Positions 1 through 8,829 of a DNA stretch of 64,000 nt are shown one piece after another (position 1 is the first letter of the stretch; each line of letters begins with the position of its first letter). The position numbers were made by a program, and so were the translations under genes. Location: NCBI RefSeq assembly GCF_025244825.1, contig NZ_CP104263.1:992001-1056000 (forward strand), given 5' to 3'. The notes under the pieces were generated by a model. That model saw only the letters and a program-made list of their open reading frames with translations. It did not search any database and had not been told where the DNA came from. This stretch comes from Arthrobacter jinronghuae. GTDB lineage: Bacteria > Actinomycetota > Actinomycetes > Actinomycetales > Micrococcaceae.

Positions 1-1
1 C

Positions 2-241
2 CAGCTGCATACGATCTTCTTCGCGAACGGGAACTGGACCTTCCGGCTGGATGACACCTTGATCCGGCTCTTCCCGGCCCAGTTCTGGATGGACGCCGGG
101 ATTACCATCGCCGCGCTGGTGCTGCTCACCTGCATCGTCGTGCTGGTTTCCTGCTGGCCCACCCGGGCACGCAGGGAACGCGTGTTGCAGGCCCGGGAAG
201 ACGCCCGCCGCCGTTACACAGAGTCCCTCGAAGCACTCTAG
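2..241 (+). CDS. DUF1461/TIGR01906-like integral membrane protein, C-terminal part
   Basis: The open frame enters from the left edge and ends at TAG 239-241, so only the last 79 residues are present. The text begins QLHTIFFANGNWTF and continues with DTLIRLFPAQFWMDAG. This His / FF / W.F / LIRLFP..FW pattern is what I recall from the DUF1461 (TIGR01906) membrane family. A transmembrane segment follows (ITIAALVLLTCIVVLVS), then a short basic cytoplasmic tail. The role of the family is unknown. The gene ends 27 bases before a strong hairpin terminator. The family call rests on memory of the motif, not on a search. Confidence 0.6.
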   Translation, partial: QLHTIFFANGNWTFRLDDTLIRLFPAQFWMDAGITIAALVLLTCIVVLVSCWPTRARRERVLQAREDARRRYTESLEAL

Positions 242-268
242 GCCGAGCGAGCGGAGCGTAAGCAGCAT

Positions 269-306
269 AAAAATCCCCCGTACCGGTATCGGTACGGGGG
301 ATTTTT
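269..306. terminator. Bidirectional intrinsic terminator
   Basis: Perfect 16-bp inverted repeat (AAAAATCCCCCGTACC, loop GGTATC, then its complement). It has an A-run on the left and a T-run on the right, so it can stop transcription from both convergent genes, the membrane protein and the acyl-CoA synthetase. Confidence 0.92.
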
Positions 307-317
307 ACTGCCGCTGC

Positions 318-2126
318 CTACTTGGCGTAAAGCTTGTCCACCTCATCGGAGTAATCCGCAATCACTGCATTGCGGCGCAGCTTCAGCGTGGCCGTGAGAT
401 GCCCCGATTCCAGGGTGAAGTCCTTGGGCAGCACGGTGAACTTGCGGATCTGTTCGGCCCGGGACACCGCCGCATTCGCGGCGTCGACTGACTCCTGCAG
501 CAGCTGCTGCACCCGGGGATCCTCCGCGGCAACTCCGTCCGGGGCACCGTTCTCCCGGCTCCACGCGGCGAGGGCCTCCTCGTCCAGGGTGATCAGGGCG
601 GACACGAACGGGCGTCCTTCGCCCACCACGATGGCCTGTGAGACCAGCCGGTTCTCACGGATCTTTTCTTCCAGGGGACCGGGGGCCACGTTCTTGCCGC
701 CGGCCGTGACCAGCAGGTCCTTCTTGCGGCCGGTGATGCGCAGGAAACCGTCGTCGTCGAGTACGCCCACGTCGCCGGTCTTGAACCACTCGCCCTCGAA
801 GGCGTCCGCAGTTGCCTCAGGGTTGCGGTGATAGCCCTTGAAGACCACGGCGCCGCGGACCAGGACCTCGCCGTCGTCCGCAATCCGGATGGTGGTGCCC
901 GGCATGGGCAGCCCCACCGATCCCACCCGCGTGCGGGTTGCCTGGTTGACGCTCGCCGGGGCGGTGGTTTCGGTCAGGCCGTAGCCCTCCAGCACCGTGA
1001 CCCCGCAGCCGCGGAAGAAGTGCGCGAGCATCGGGCTCAGCGCGCTGGCACCGGAGATGGCGAATGCTGCGTTTCCGCCAAGGACCGCACGCACCTTCGG
1101 GTAGAAGAGGCGCTCAAACAGCTTGTGCTTCATTGCCAGCGCCACCGACGGTCCGCGGCCGCCGCGGGCGGCCGAGTCCTGCGCCTCCGAGTAGGCAATG
1201 GCCGTGGCGGCTGCCGCCTCGAAGGCCTTGCCCTTGCCGGCGGCTTCGGCCGAAGCCTGTGCGCCGGTGTAGATCTTTTCGAAGATCCGCGGCACGGCCA
1301 GCAGGAAGGTGGGCTGGAAGGACTTGAGGTCCGACATCAGGTCGGAGGCACTGCGGGAGTGGCCCACCTTGACGCCGGCGTGCAGGCAGCCCACCTGGAC
1401 CGCGCGGGCCAGCACGTGTGCCAGCGGCAGGAACATCAGCGTGGTCGGGTTGGGGATCTTCAGCATTTCCGGCAGGACTTCAATGACGTTGACGCCGAAG
1501 AGGGCAAAATTGCCGTGCGTGATTTCGCAGCCCTTGGGCCGGCCGGTGGTTCCGGAGGTGTACACCATCGACGCGGTGTCACTGAGGTTCGCGGTACTGC
1601 GGGCCGTTTCCAGCGTGTCGTCGCTGACACTGCTTCCTGCGGCGCTGAGGCCGGTGAACGTGTCGGCGCCGTCGCCGTCGTTCATCAGCCAGATGGAAAA
1701 CTCCCCTTCAAGGGCGGAAGCGGCAGCAAGCACGACGTCGGCCTTGCGTGCGTCCTCCACGAACACGTGCCGGGCACCGGAATCCTTGAGGATCCACTCG
1801 ACCTGGGAGGGGGAGGAGGTTTCATAGATCGGGATGGTGACGGCCCCGGCGAACCAGTTGGCCATATCCGCCACGGTCCACTCGTAGGAGGTCCGGGACA
1901 TGACGGCAACGCTGTCTCCGGGGCGGACGCCGGATCCGATCAAGCCCTTGGCCAGCCGGGTAACTTCTGCGAGGAACTGCGCGGCGGTGATGTCTTCCCA
2001 GCTGCTGCCGTTCTTGACCGCGTACAGGACGCGGGCGGGATTTTTTCGATGCATCTGGAGCAGGAGATCCGTAACATTCGAATCTTCGGGAAGGCTAACC
2101 AGGAGGTCAGTGGCGGACTCGCGCAC
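318..2126 (-). CDS. Long-chain fatty-acid--CoA ligase (AMP-dependent synthetase, FadD15-like)
   Basis: 602-residue ANL-superfamily adenylating enzyme that activates fatty acids to acyl-CoA through an acyl-AMP intermediate, probably at the membrane face. The P-loop-like AMP motif VYTSGTTGRPKG lies at 188-199. The adenylate-binding motif GYGLTETTAP is at 381-390, the hinge region FKTGDVGVLDDDGF at about 448-461, and the A10-type Lys segment GRKKDLLVTAGGKN at 466-479. The length fits the FadD15 / AMP-forming group. GTG start, with GAGGG a few bases upstream. The PMT gene is immediately upstream on the same strand (44-bp gap), so the two may be cotranscribed. Substrate chain length cannot be read from the sequence. 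Confidence 0.92.
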   Translation of the reverse strand: MRESATDLLVSLPEDSNVTDLLLQMHRKNPARVLYAVKNGSSWEDITAAQFLAEVTRLAKGLIGSGVRPGDSVAVMSRTSYEWTVADMANWFAGAVTIPIYETSSPSQVEWILKDSGARHVFVEDARKADVVLAAASALEGEFSIWLMNDGDGADTFTGLSAAGSSVSDDTLETARSTANLSDTASMVYTSGTTGRPKGCEITHGNFALFGVNVIEVLPEMLKIPNPTTLMFLPLAHVLARAVQVGCLHAGVKVGHSRSASDLMSDLKSFQPTFLLAVPRIFEKIYTGAQASAEAAGKGKAFEAAAATAIAYSEAQDSAARGGRGPSVALAMKHKLFERLFYPKVRAVLGGNAAFAISGASALSPMLAHFFRGCGVTVLEGYGLTETTAPASVNQATRTRVGSVGLPMPGTTIRIADDGEVLVRGAVVFKGYHRNPEATADAFEGEWFKTGDVGVLDDDGFLRITGRKKDLLVTAGGKNVAPGPLEEKIRENRLVSQAIVVGEGRPFVSALITLDEEALAAWSRENGAPDGVAAEDPRVQQLLQESVDAANAAVSRAEQIRKFTVLPKDFTLESGHLTATLKLRRNAVIADYSDEVDKLYAK

Positions 2127-2170
2127 TTATGACCCTCGCTTTCTGTGCGTTCAGCACATGGGTAATGAGA

Positions 2171-3805
2171 CTAAATCCAGCTGGGCATCCACATACGCAG
2201 CCGCCAGCCAGAATACGGGATGGTTTCCGCTGTCCAGACCGGCAGGAAATATGCCGAGAGCGCCAGGACCCCCGCTACGAAGCACCCGGTAACCAGGAGG
2301 CCGATCCGCCGGCGGTGCGGACTGTCCGCCGGCCGGCCGAGTATCAGGCCCAGGACATACACCAGGGCGAGGATGAGGAACGGTTCAAAGGACACCGCAT
2401 AGAAGAAGAAAGTTGTCCGTTCAGGATAGGCGAACCACGGAAGGTATCCAGCCGCCACTCCGGACAGCACCGCACCGGCACGCCAGTCCCGCCGGCCGGC
2501 CCAATAGAAGAGCACCAGCAGCAGCGACAGGGCGGCACCCCACCAGATCAGGGGATTGCCAACGGAGGTGACCGCGGTGGAGCAGCTCTCCACCGCGCAG
2601 CCGGCCTCTCCTTCGGCGGAAGACTCGTAGAAGAACGACGTGGGGCGGCCCATGAACAGCCAGGTCCAGGCGTTGGAGGAGTAGCTGTGCTCCGAACTGA
2701 GTCCGTTGTGGAAGGCATAGGCACTGCGGTGGTACTCGGCCAGGGAGCGCACCGGGGCAGGCAGCCAGCTCCAGCCTTCGTCAGGGTTCTCCCGGGCCCA
2801 CTGCCGGTTATACGCGTTATCGGAAAGCAGCCACCCGCTCCAGCTGGCCGCATAGGAGATCAACGCGGCGGGGATGATGGTGAAAAACGCCGGAATGCCG
2901 TCCCGGAACAGGGCAGTTTCCCACAGTCGGACTCCCGCAACCCGCCGGGCACTGACATCCCAGAGGACGGTCATGAGCCCGAATACGGCAACGAAGGCCA
3001 GGGCTGACCACTTGGTGCCTACAGCGAGGCCGAGGCAGGCGCCGGCGACGATCCGCCACGGACGCCAGAGCAGCCACGGCCCGTACAGCAGTGCCCCGCC
3101 GCCCGGGTCCCCGCCGCCGGCCGTGCGGGAGAGGGCACGTGCCAGCCGGAGCCGGCCGTCCCTTCGGTCCAACAGGAGCGCACCGAACGCGGCCACAATC
3201 CAGAACGTCAGGAAGACATCCAGCAGGGAGGTGCGGGAATGGACCAGATGGTGTCCGTCCACGGCCAGGAACAACCCGGCCAGGGCACCGAGAGTCGCCG
3301 AGGAGAACAACCGTGCGGCGATGAGTCCCAGGAGCAGGACCGTGAGGGCGCCGGTCAGCGCGGCGCCGAAGCGCCAGCCGAAGGCATTGTCCGAGCCGAA
3401 AAGGGCCATGCCGAAAGCGATCATCCATTTGCCAACGGGCGGATGCACCACATATTCGGGCTCGTCGAGCAGGACCTGGGGCTGCCCCGCAGTAAAGGAC
3501 TCGTTTGCATCTTCGGGCCAGGCACGTTCATAGCCGGACTGCAGCAGTGAGTAGGCGTCCTTGACGTAGTAGGTTTCGTCAAAAACCAGCGCTCCCGGCT
3601 CACCCAGGCGGGTGAAGCGCAGCACACCGCCCAGTACCGCCATCATCAGCGGCAGGATCCAGCCGGCCGCTCCCAGCGGAACCAAGGTGCTGCCCAGCAG
3701 GCGGTTCCGCAGGGCATCGAAGGTGAACGCATGCTGTGGGGACTCGACCGGGGCCAGCGCCGCGGGGCGGGTCGTCGAGGTGCCGGAGAGACTCACGCGC
3801 ACCAC
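2171..3805 (-). CDS. Dolichyl/polyprenyl-phosphate-mannose--protein mannosyltransferase (PMT, GT39)
   Basis: 544-residue polytopic membrane enzyme that transfers mannose from polyprenyl-phosphate-mannose to Ser/Thr of secreted proteins on the outer face of the membrane. After a cytoplasmic N-terminus and the first transmembrane helix, the first extracellular loop carries the catalytic Asp-Glu pair in VFDETYYVKDA (DE at about 76-77). About ten more hydrophobic segments follow, and the C-terminus ends WRLRMWMPSWI, typical of actinobacterial PMTs. It is divergent from rsmI with only 28 bp between, as in the M. tuberculosis Rv1002c/Rv1003 pair. The start is ambiguous among three clustered GTG codons (3805, 3802, 3796). 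A TAGAGT hexamer just upstream could allow leaderless initiation at the third. Confidence 0.9.
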   Translation of the reverse strand: MVRVSLSGTSTTRPAALAPVESPQHAFTFDALRNRLLGSTLVPLGAAGWILPLMMAVLGGVLRFTRLGEPGALVFDETYYVKDAYSLLQSGYERAWPEDANESFTAGQPQVLLDEPEYVVHPPVGKWMIAFGMALFGSDNAFGWRFGAALTGALTVLLLGLIAARLFSSATLGALAGLFLAVDGHHLVHSRTSLLDVFLTFWIVAAFGALLLDRRDGRLRLARALSRTAGGGDPGGGALLYGPWLLWRPWRIVAGACLGLAVGTKWSALAFVAVFGLMTVLWDVSARRVAGVRLWETALFRDGIPAFFTIIPAALISYAASWSGWLLSDNAYNRQWARENPDEGWSWLPAPVRSLAEYHRSAYAFHNGLSSEHSYSSNAWTWLFMGRPTSFFYESSAEGEAGCAVESCSTAVTSVGNPLIWWGAALSLLLVLFYWAGRRDWRAGAVLSGVAAGYLPWFAYPERTTFFFYAVSFEPFLILALVYVLGLILGRPADSPHRRRIGLLVTGCFVAGVLALSAYFLPVWTAETIPYSGWRLRMWMPSWI

Positions 3806-3821
3806 TCTATAGCCTGTCGCG

Positions 3822-3836
3822 TAGGGTTAGAGGGTG
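3822..3836 (+). promoter_or_regulatory. Leaderless promoter of rsmI (-10 TAGGGT)
   Basis: TAGGGT at 3822-3827 is followed by 6 nt and then GTG at 3834. The predicted transcription start falls on the start codon. No Shine-Dalgarno sequence is needed, and this supports the GTG over the ATG 13 codons later. Confidence 0.5.
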
Positions 3837-4742
3837 GACTCGAGCAAGGTAACAGGCAGCAGGACAGGCACCATGACGGCAGGCACTGCAAACAACGACG
3901 CCGCAGGGCCGGGACAGATTGTCCTCGCGGCAACGCCCATCGGCAACATGGGCGACGCAACCAACCGGCTGATCGGATTGCTGGAAAGCGCCGACATCAT
4001 TGCCGCGGAGGACACCCGGCGTCTGCACCGGCTGGTAAGCGCGCTCGGCATCACCACACGGGGCCGGATCATCAGCTACCACGAGCACAACGAAGCTTCC
4101 CGCACTGCCGATCTGCTGGAGATGGTCCGCGGCGGCGCCACCCTCCTGATGGTGACGGATGCCGGCATGCCCGCCGTATCCGATCCCGGCTTCCGCCTGG
4201 TGGAGGCTGCGGCGGCCGAAGGGCTGACCGTCACCGCCGCCCCCGGACCCTCTGCGGTGCTGACCGCGCTGGCCCTTTCCGGCCTCCCGACGGACCGCTT
4301 CTGCTTCGAAGGCTTCCTGCCCCGGAAGCCCGGGGAACGCAGCAGCCGGCTCGCGAAGCTGGCGGGCGAGCAACGGACCATGGTGTTCTTCGAGGCCCCG
4401 CACCGCCTCGAACCCATGCTGCGTGCACTGGACGCCGCGTTCGGCGGGGACCGCCGTGCCGCCGTCGCCCGCGAGCTCACCAAGCTGCATGAACAGGTAC
4501 TGCGCGGGCCCCTGCGCGAGCTGCTGGAATGGGCGGAAGCAGGCGACGTGCGCGGGGAAATCGCCGTGGTGGTGGAAGGCGCACCGGACGCCGCGCCGGA
4601 ACAGGCAGCGGACCACGTGGCCGCCGTCAATTCCCTGGTGGAGCAGGGCATCCGGCTCAAAGACGCCGTCGCTGCCGTGGCCGAGGATGCCCGGATCAGC
4701 AAGCGCGAACTGTATTCGGCGGTGTTGGAAGCGCGCAGCTAA
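3834..4742 (+). CDS. rsmI: 16S rRNA (cytidine(1402)-2'-O)-methyltransferase RsmI
   Basis: 302-residue SAM-dependent tetrapyrrole-methylase-fold enzyme that 2'-O-methylates C1402 in the decoding centre of 16S rRNA. Diagnostic blocks are ATPIGN (33-38), AAEDTRRLHRL (58-67), SYHEHNE (81-87), DAGMPAVSDPGF (109-120) and, later, PGPSAVLTALALSGLP. The first ~25 residues are a family-atypical extension. Either the GTG at 3834 (leaderless, TAGGGT six bases upstream) or the ATG at 3873 could be the start. I prefer the GTG because of the promoter geometry. It is divergent from PMT, a conserved actinobacterial arrangement. Confidence 0.95.
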   Translation: MDSSKVTGSRTGTMTAGTANNDAAGPGQIVLAATPIGNMGDATNRLIGLLESADIIAAEDTRRLHRLVSALGITTRGRIISYHEHNEASRTADLLEMVRGGATLLMVTDAGMPAVSDPGFRLVEAAAAEGLTVTAAPGPSAVLTALALSGLPTDRFCFEGFLPRKPGERSSRLAKLAGEQRTMVFFEAPHRLEPMLRALDAAFGGDRRAAVARELTKLHEQVLRGPLRELLEWAEAGDVRGEIAVVVEGAPDAAPEQAADHVAAVNSLVEQGIRLKDAVAAVAEDARISKRELYSAVLEARS

Positions 4743-4912
4743 GGCTGCGGACGGCCGGCAACACCACGCCGAACACTGGGCAGATGCACAGTAGCTCCCG
4801 CAGAAGGTAGTGCATACCCGCATTTACAGGCAGTGCCGCCGAAGCCTACGGTTTAGGAGAGACCGCGGGCACGCCGCCCGTGGTGGATCCGATGATTTTG
4901 GAGGCATTCCCT

Positions 4913-6394
4913 ATGGGCATTCCCGCAGACCGTGAAGCCGAACTCCTGGCACAGGTCCCCACCGGCCTGTTGATTGACGGCCAGTGGCGGGAGGCGTCCG
5001 GCGGCCGCACGTTCGACGTCGAAGATCCCGCCACCGGCAAGGTGCTGATGAGCATTGCCGATGCCTCCACCGAAGACGGTGCGCGCGCAATGGACGCCGC
5101 CGCAGCCGCACAGGATGCCTGGGCGCGGACGGCACCGCGTGAACGCGGGGAAATCCTGCGCCGCGCCTTTGAACTGGTGACGGAACGCGCCGAGGACTTC
5201 GCCCTGCTGATGACGCTGGAAATGGGTAAACCGCTGACAGAAGCCCGCGGCGAGGTGGTGTACGGCGCGGAGTTCCTGCGCTGGTTCTCCGAGGAAGCCG
5301 TCCGGGTTTCCGGACGCTACAGCACCGCCCCGGACGGTAAATCACGGCTGCTGGTGAACAAGAAGCCGGTGGGGCCGTGCCTGCTGATCACCCCCTGGAA
5401 CTTCCCGCTGGCCATGGCCACCCGCAAGATCGCCCCCGCCGTGGCCGCCGGCTGCACCATGGTGCTCAAGCCCGCCAAGCTGACCCCCCTGACCTCCCAG
5501 CTCTTCGCGGCCGTCATGATGGAAGCCGGGCTGCCTGCCGGGGTGCTGAACGTTGTCTCCACTACTTCTGCCGGCGACGTCACCGGGCCCATCCTCAAGG
5601 ATTCCCGTTTGCGGAAGGTCTCCTTCACCGGGTCCACGCCCGTGGGCCAGGGCTTGATCCGGGATGCTGCCGAGAACGTCCTGCGCACCTCCATGGAACT
5701 CGGCGGCAACGCACCCTTCATCGTTTTCGAGGACGCTGACCTGGACAAAGCCGTGGACGGCGCCATGATCGCCAAGCTGCGGAACATGGGCGAGGCCTGC
5801 ACGGCGGCCAACCGCTTCATCGTCCAGGACACAGTCGCGGAAGAGTTCGCAGAAAAGTTTGCGGCACGGGTGGGTGCCATGGCTACCGGCCGGGGCACCG
5901 AAGACGACACCAAGATCGGGCCGCTGATTGACGCCAAGTCGCGGGACAAGGTGCACGCACTCGTCAGCGAAGCGGTCGACGGCGGCGCTGTTGCACTGGT
6001 CGGCGGCGAACCCGTGGACGGCCCGGGCTACTTCTACCGGCCCACGGTCCTGAAGAACGTTGCCCCGGACGCCCGGATCCTGAAGGAAGAGATCTTTGGT
6101 CCGGTGGCACCGATCGTCACTTTCTCCACTGAAGACGAAGCCGTGGCGCTGGCCAACAACACCGAGTACGGACTGGTGTCCTACGTCTTCACCCGCGACT
6201 TGAACCGCGGACTGCGGATCGGTGAAAAGCTGGAATCCGGCATGCTGGGACTCAACGCCGGAGTGGTGTCCAACGCAGCTGCACCGTTTGGCGGCGTCAA
6301 GCAGTCCGGGCTGGGCCGCGAGGGCGGCGCCGAAGGCATCGAGGAATACCTTTACACGCAGTACATCGGGATCGCCGACCCATATGCCGGGTAG
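4913..6394 (+). CDS. NAD(P)-dependent succinate-semialdehyde dehydrogenase (ALDH family)
   Basis: 493-residue aldehyde dehydrogenase, probably oxidising succinate semialdehyde to succinate in the GABA shunt. Visible ALDH landmarks are LLITPWNFPLAM (157-168), the nucleotide-binding FTGSTPVGQ (238-246), the general base Glu in MELGGNAP (Glu 262) and the catalytic Cys in MGEACTAANRF (Cys 296). The C-terminal part has EEIFGPVAPI and FGGVKQSGLGREGG. The ATG at 4913 is chosen because GGAGG sits 8 nt upstream; an in-frame GTG at 4880 would add an unconserved tail. Other semialdehyde or aliphatic substrates are possible. The gene stands alone between rsmI and a terminator. Confidence 0.88.
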   Translation: MGIPADREAELLAQVPTGLLIDGQWREASGGRTFDVEDPATGKVLMSIADASTEDGARAMDAAAAAQDAWARTAPRERGEILRRAFELVTERAEDFALLMTLEMGKPLTEARGEVVYGAEFLRWFSEEAVRVSGRYSTAPDGKSRLLVNKKPVGPCLLITPWNFPLAMATRKIAPAVAAGCTMVLKPAKLTPLTSQLFAAVMMEAGLPAGVLNVVSTTSAGDVTGPILKDSRLRKVSFTGSTPVGQGLIRDAAENVLRTSMELGGNAPFIVFEDADLDKAVDGAMIAKLRNMGEACTAANRFIVQDTVAEEFAEKFAARVGAMATGRGTEDDTKIGPLIDAKSRDKVHALVSEAVDGGAVALVGGEPVDGPGYFYRPTVLKNVAPDARILKEEIFGPVAPIVTFSTEDEAVALANNTEYGLVSYVFTRDLNRGLRIGEKLESGMLGLNAGVVSNAAAPFGGVKQSGLGREGGAEGIEEYLYTQYIGIADPYAG

Positions 6395-6406
6395 GTAACC
6401 GGCAGG

Positions 6407-6453
6407 AAGAAACCCAGTGACGCCAACCGAACCGGCATCACTGGGTTTCTTTT
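6407..6453. terminator. Bidirectional intrinsic terminator
   Basis: 14-bp perfect inverted repeat AAGAAACCCAGTGA (6407-6420) / TCACTGGGTTTCTT (6438-6451), with a T-rich right side. It lies between the convergent aldehyde dehydrogenase and transglutaminase genes. Confidence 0.85.
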
Positions 6454-6489
6454 GCCGCGTCCCGGGCAGGCGGGTGCGTGCCGGGGTGC

Positions 6490-8829
6490 TCAGTCGTGCC
6501 GAAACCGCAGAGCCAGCGACGGCGGGAGGAACCGTGCATGCAGCCGCCCGAACAGGCTGGTGCCGCTCCGCAGTTCCTGCTCCACTGTTTCGAGGTCCGC
6601 CCACGTCGGTGCGGCTCGCCGGCCGCCGCGGCCCGCCCCGGCGTAGGCTTCTTCCTCGAACGAGACACGGATACGGGTCAGCGCCTCCTCAGCCTGCGGG
6701 GAGAAACCGCCCTCGGCCGCGAGCCGGCGGGCGTACGTCCGGGGAGTGTCGGATGTCCGGCCGGGGTACCCGTAATCGATCCCCAGATCGGCTATTTCGT
6801 CCCAGACGGGCCCCGAACGGGAGTCATCGGCGGCAGCCTTCCGTCTTCGGGCCGCACGGCGCCCCCGCATCGCCCAGGGCATCAGCACGGCGGCAGCTGC
6901 CGCCAGCGTTCCCAGCAGGGCAACCAGCCACGCCGTTGTGCCCGTATCGGATTCGAGCACGGTTTCCGGTGCCAGCGGAGCTTCCTCCTGCGGGACGGCC
7001 GGCGCCGTCGCAAGCGCATCAGGGACCCGGGGATCGTCGTCGTCGTGAAGAGGGGCACTCCCGGGCGTCCGCTGCTGCTGGGCGTAGGCCGGCACCGATC
7101 CGCGGGAAGGGGTGGGCTCGAAACGGACCCAGCCGGCACCTTCGAAGTACAGCTCGGGCCACGCATGGGCGTCCGTGGAATCGACTACGAACTCACGCAG
7201 AGGTTCTCCGTCGGGGCCGGTCCCGTCCGGGGTCTCGCCGGTTCCCTCGCCGGGCGCGTATCCCAGTGCCATCCGGCTGGGGATGCCCTCCTGGCGGGCC
7301 ATCACGGCCATGGCCGCGGCGAAATGCACGCAGTAACCGGCCTTGCGTTCAAGGAACTCGGACAGGACGGAAATTCCGTTCCCGTCGTAGCCGCCCTCCA
7401 CCGGTGCCTGAAGCGAATAGGAGAACTGCGGCCCGCGCAGATAACTCTGGATAGCCATGGCCTTGGCATACGGCGTGGCGGCATCCCCGACTGCGTCGGC
7501 GGCGGCATCCCGGATGTTTTCGGGGAGGTCCGCGGGCAGGTCCGTAAACACGGGGTCCAGACTGGTGCTGTCGGCCTCCGGAATTGCCGCCAGCTGCTCC
7601 GGCGTGAACTCGGCTGCGGCACTCAGCACCTGGTAGTCCTGCCGGGCCGCGCCGTCGGAATCGCCGTCCAGCACGGTCATGGTCTTGGGATCCCAGGACC
7701 AGCTTCCCTCGGCACCGGTAACGCCCAGCGGATAGTAGGGGGCCAACAGCCAAGGACTGGAATAGGTGTCCGAGCTGATCCGCGTTACCACTGTCTCCGC
7801 CCGGCTTCCCCGCGGCAGCGGGTAGGTGCCTCCGGACATGGTTGCCACACCCTCCCGGCGTTCCTCCTCGCGCACATCGGGAGCCCAGCGGCTTCCGGAA
7901 AAGTCCTCCAAGGTAGTGGAGCGGAGATACAGGGGTTCAACCGAGGAGGTTGCATAGGTGATCCGGCCTGCGGACTGGGGCTGGCGCAGGTCATTGCCCA
8001 AGGTGACTATGGGGTTCAGCCCGGTGCTGCCGGAAAAGAAATTGAATCTGGTGCCCTCCGGGAAGGCGCCGCCGTCGAATCCCGGCAACACCGGAGGCAG
8101 CAGGAGTGCCAACGCCAGGGCAGATGCCGAAACCGCTGTTCCGCGTGCCAGCCAGGTCCGCGGGGTACGGGATCCGTGCTGTTCCCTGCGTGCACCGACC
8201 GCAAGCAGCAGCAGGTATCCGACCGCTGCGAGGAAGAAATATCCTGCTCCCAGGCTCTCGGGTTTCAGCACTGCAGGGATCATCAGCACTGCGAACAGGC
8301 CCAGCCCGGCCGTTGCCGGCATTCGCAGCGTGGCCGCCAGGGTATCCGTCAGGACGGCCACCAGCCCTATTCCCGTACAGCACAGGAACAGTATGCCGGG
8401 CAATGGCTGCACGGGGGTGACTTCGGTGAGGACGACCGTCCGCGCCTCGGACAACAGCGCATCCGCCCGGGCAAGGGTCCCCGGCCCGGGCAGAAACCCC
8501 AGGAACGACGCCGACGACGCGAACAGCCACGTCAGGGTGCACGCCAGGACAGCCATTCCTGCCACCGGAACCAGAGGCTGCGGCACCTTCAGCCGCCGCG
8601 CGCCTGCGGTGGCCGCCAACGGGACGAGGACGGCGAAGAAGAGCGGCGGCAGCCAGGACCAGCCTTCGATGACCCCGTGCACGCTGAGCGAACAAAGCAG
8701 GACCGCCAACGCTCCTGCCCCGGCTACCGCCAAGTTGGCCGGTTGGCGCTCGCCGCCGGGCGCCGGTTCCGTGCCCTGCTGGTGGCCGGACGCCGGCGCG
8801 GCCTCCGGGCGGCTAAGCAGGGCACTCAT
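6490..8829 (-). CDS. TgpA-like membrane transglutaminase (DUF3488 + transglutaminase core + DUF4129)
   Basis: 779-residue membrane protein. Roughly six hydrophobic segments fill residues 35-245. An extracytoplasmic region follows with a papain-like transglutaminase core: the nucleophile Cys 500 in RKAGYCVHFAAAM and the His 555 in DSTDAHAWPELYF. A Pro/Ala-rich linker and one more transmembrane helix (TTAWLVALLGTLAAAAAVL) come next. The cytoplasmic DUF4129-like tail has YPGRTSDTPRTYARRLA. It is the last gene of a moxR - DUF58 - transglutaminase operon, and its start overlaps the DUF58 stop by 4 nt. In other bacteria this trio is linked to envelope or periplasmic protein processing; the substrate is not known here. 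Confidence 0.88.
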   Translation of the reverse strand: MSALLSRPEAAPASGHQQGTEPAPGGERQPANLAVAGAGALAVLLCSLSVHGVIEGWSWLPPLFFAVLVPLAATAGARRLKVPQPLVPVAGMAVLACTLTWLFASSASFLGFLPGPGTLARADALLSEARTVVLTEVTPVQPLPGILFLCCTGIGLVAVLTDTLAATLRMPATAGLGLFAVLMIPAVLKPESLGAGYFFLAAVGYLLLLAVGARREQHGSRTPRTWLARGTAVSASALALALLLPPVLPGFDGGAFPEGTRFNFFSGSTGLNPIVTLGNDLRQPQSAGRITYATSSVEPLYLRSTTLEDFSGSRWAPDVREEERREGVATMSGGTYPLPRGSRAETVVTRISSDTYSSPWLLAPYYPLGVTGAEGSWSWDPKTMTVLDGDSDGAARQDYQVLSAAAEFTPEQLAAIPEADSTSLDPVFTDLPADLPENIRDAAADAVGDAATPYAKAMAIQSYLRGPQFSYSLQAPVEGGYDGNGISVLSEFLERKAGYCVHFAAAMAVMARQEGIPSRMALGYAPGEGTGETPDGTGPDGEPLREFVVDSTDAHAWPELYFEGAGWVRFEPTPSRGSVPAYAQQQRTPGSAPLHDDDDPRVPDALATAPAVPQEEAPLAPETVLESDTGTTAWLVALLGTLAAAAAVLMPWAMRGRRAARRRKAAADDSRSGPVWDEIADLGIDYGYPGRTSDTPRTYARRLAAEGGFSPQAEEALTRIRVSFEEEAYAGAGRGGRRAAPTWADLETVEQELRSGTSLFGRLHARFLPPSLALRFRHD

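Noticed and set aside
828..2132. Long plus-strand open frame antisense to the acyl-CoA synthetase
   Set aside because: Low-complexity His/Gly/Arg-rich text with no motif, entirely inside a well-supported minus-strand gene; a GC-rich shadow frame.
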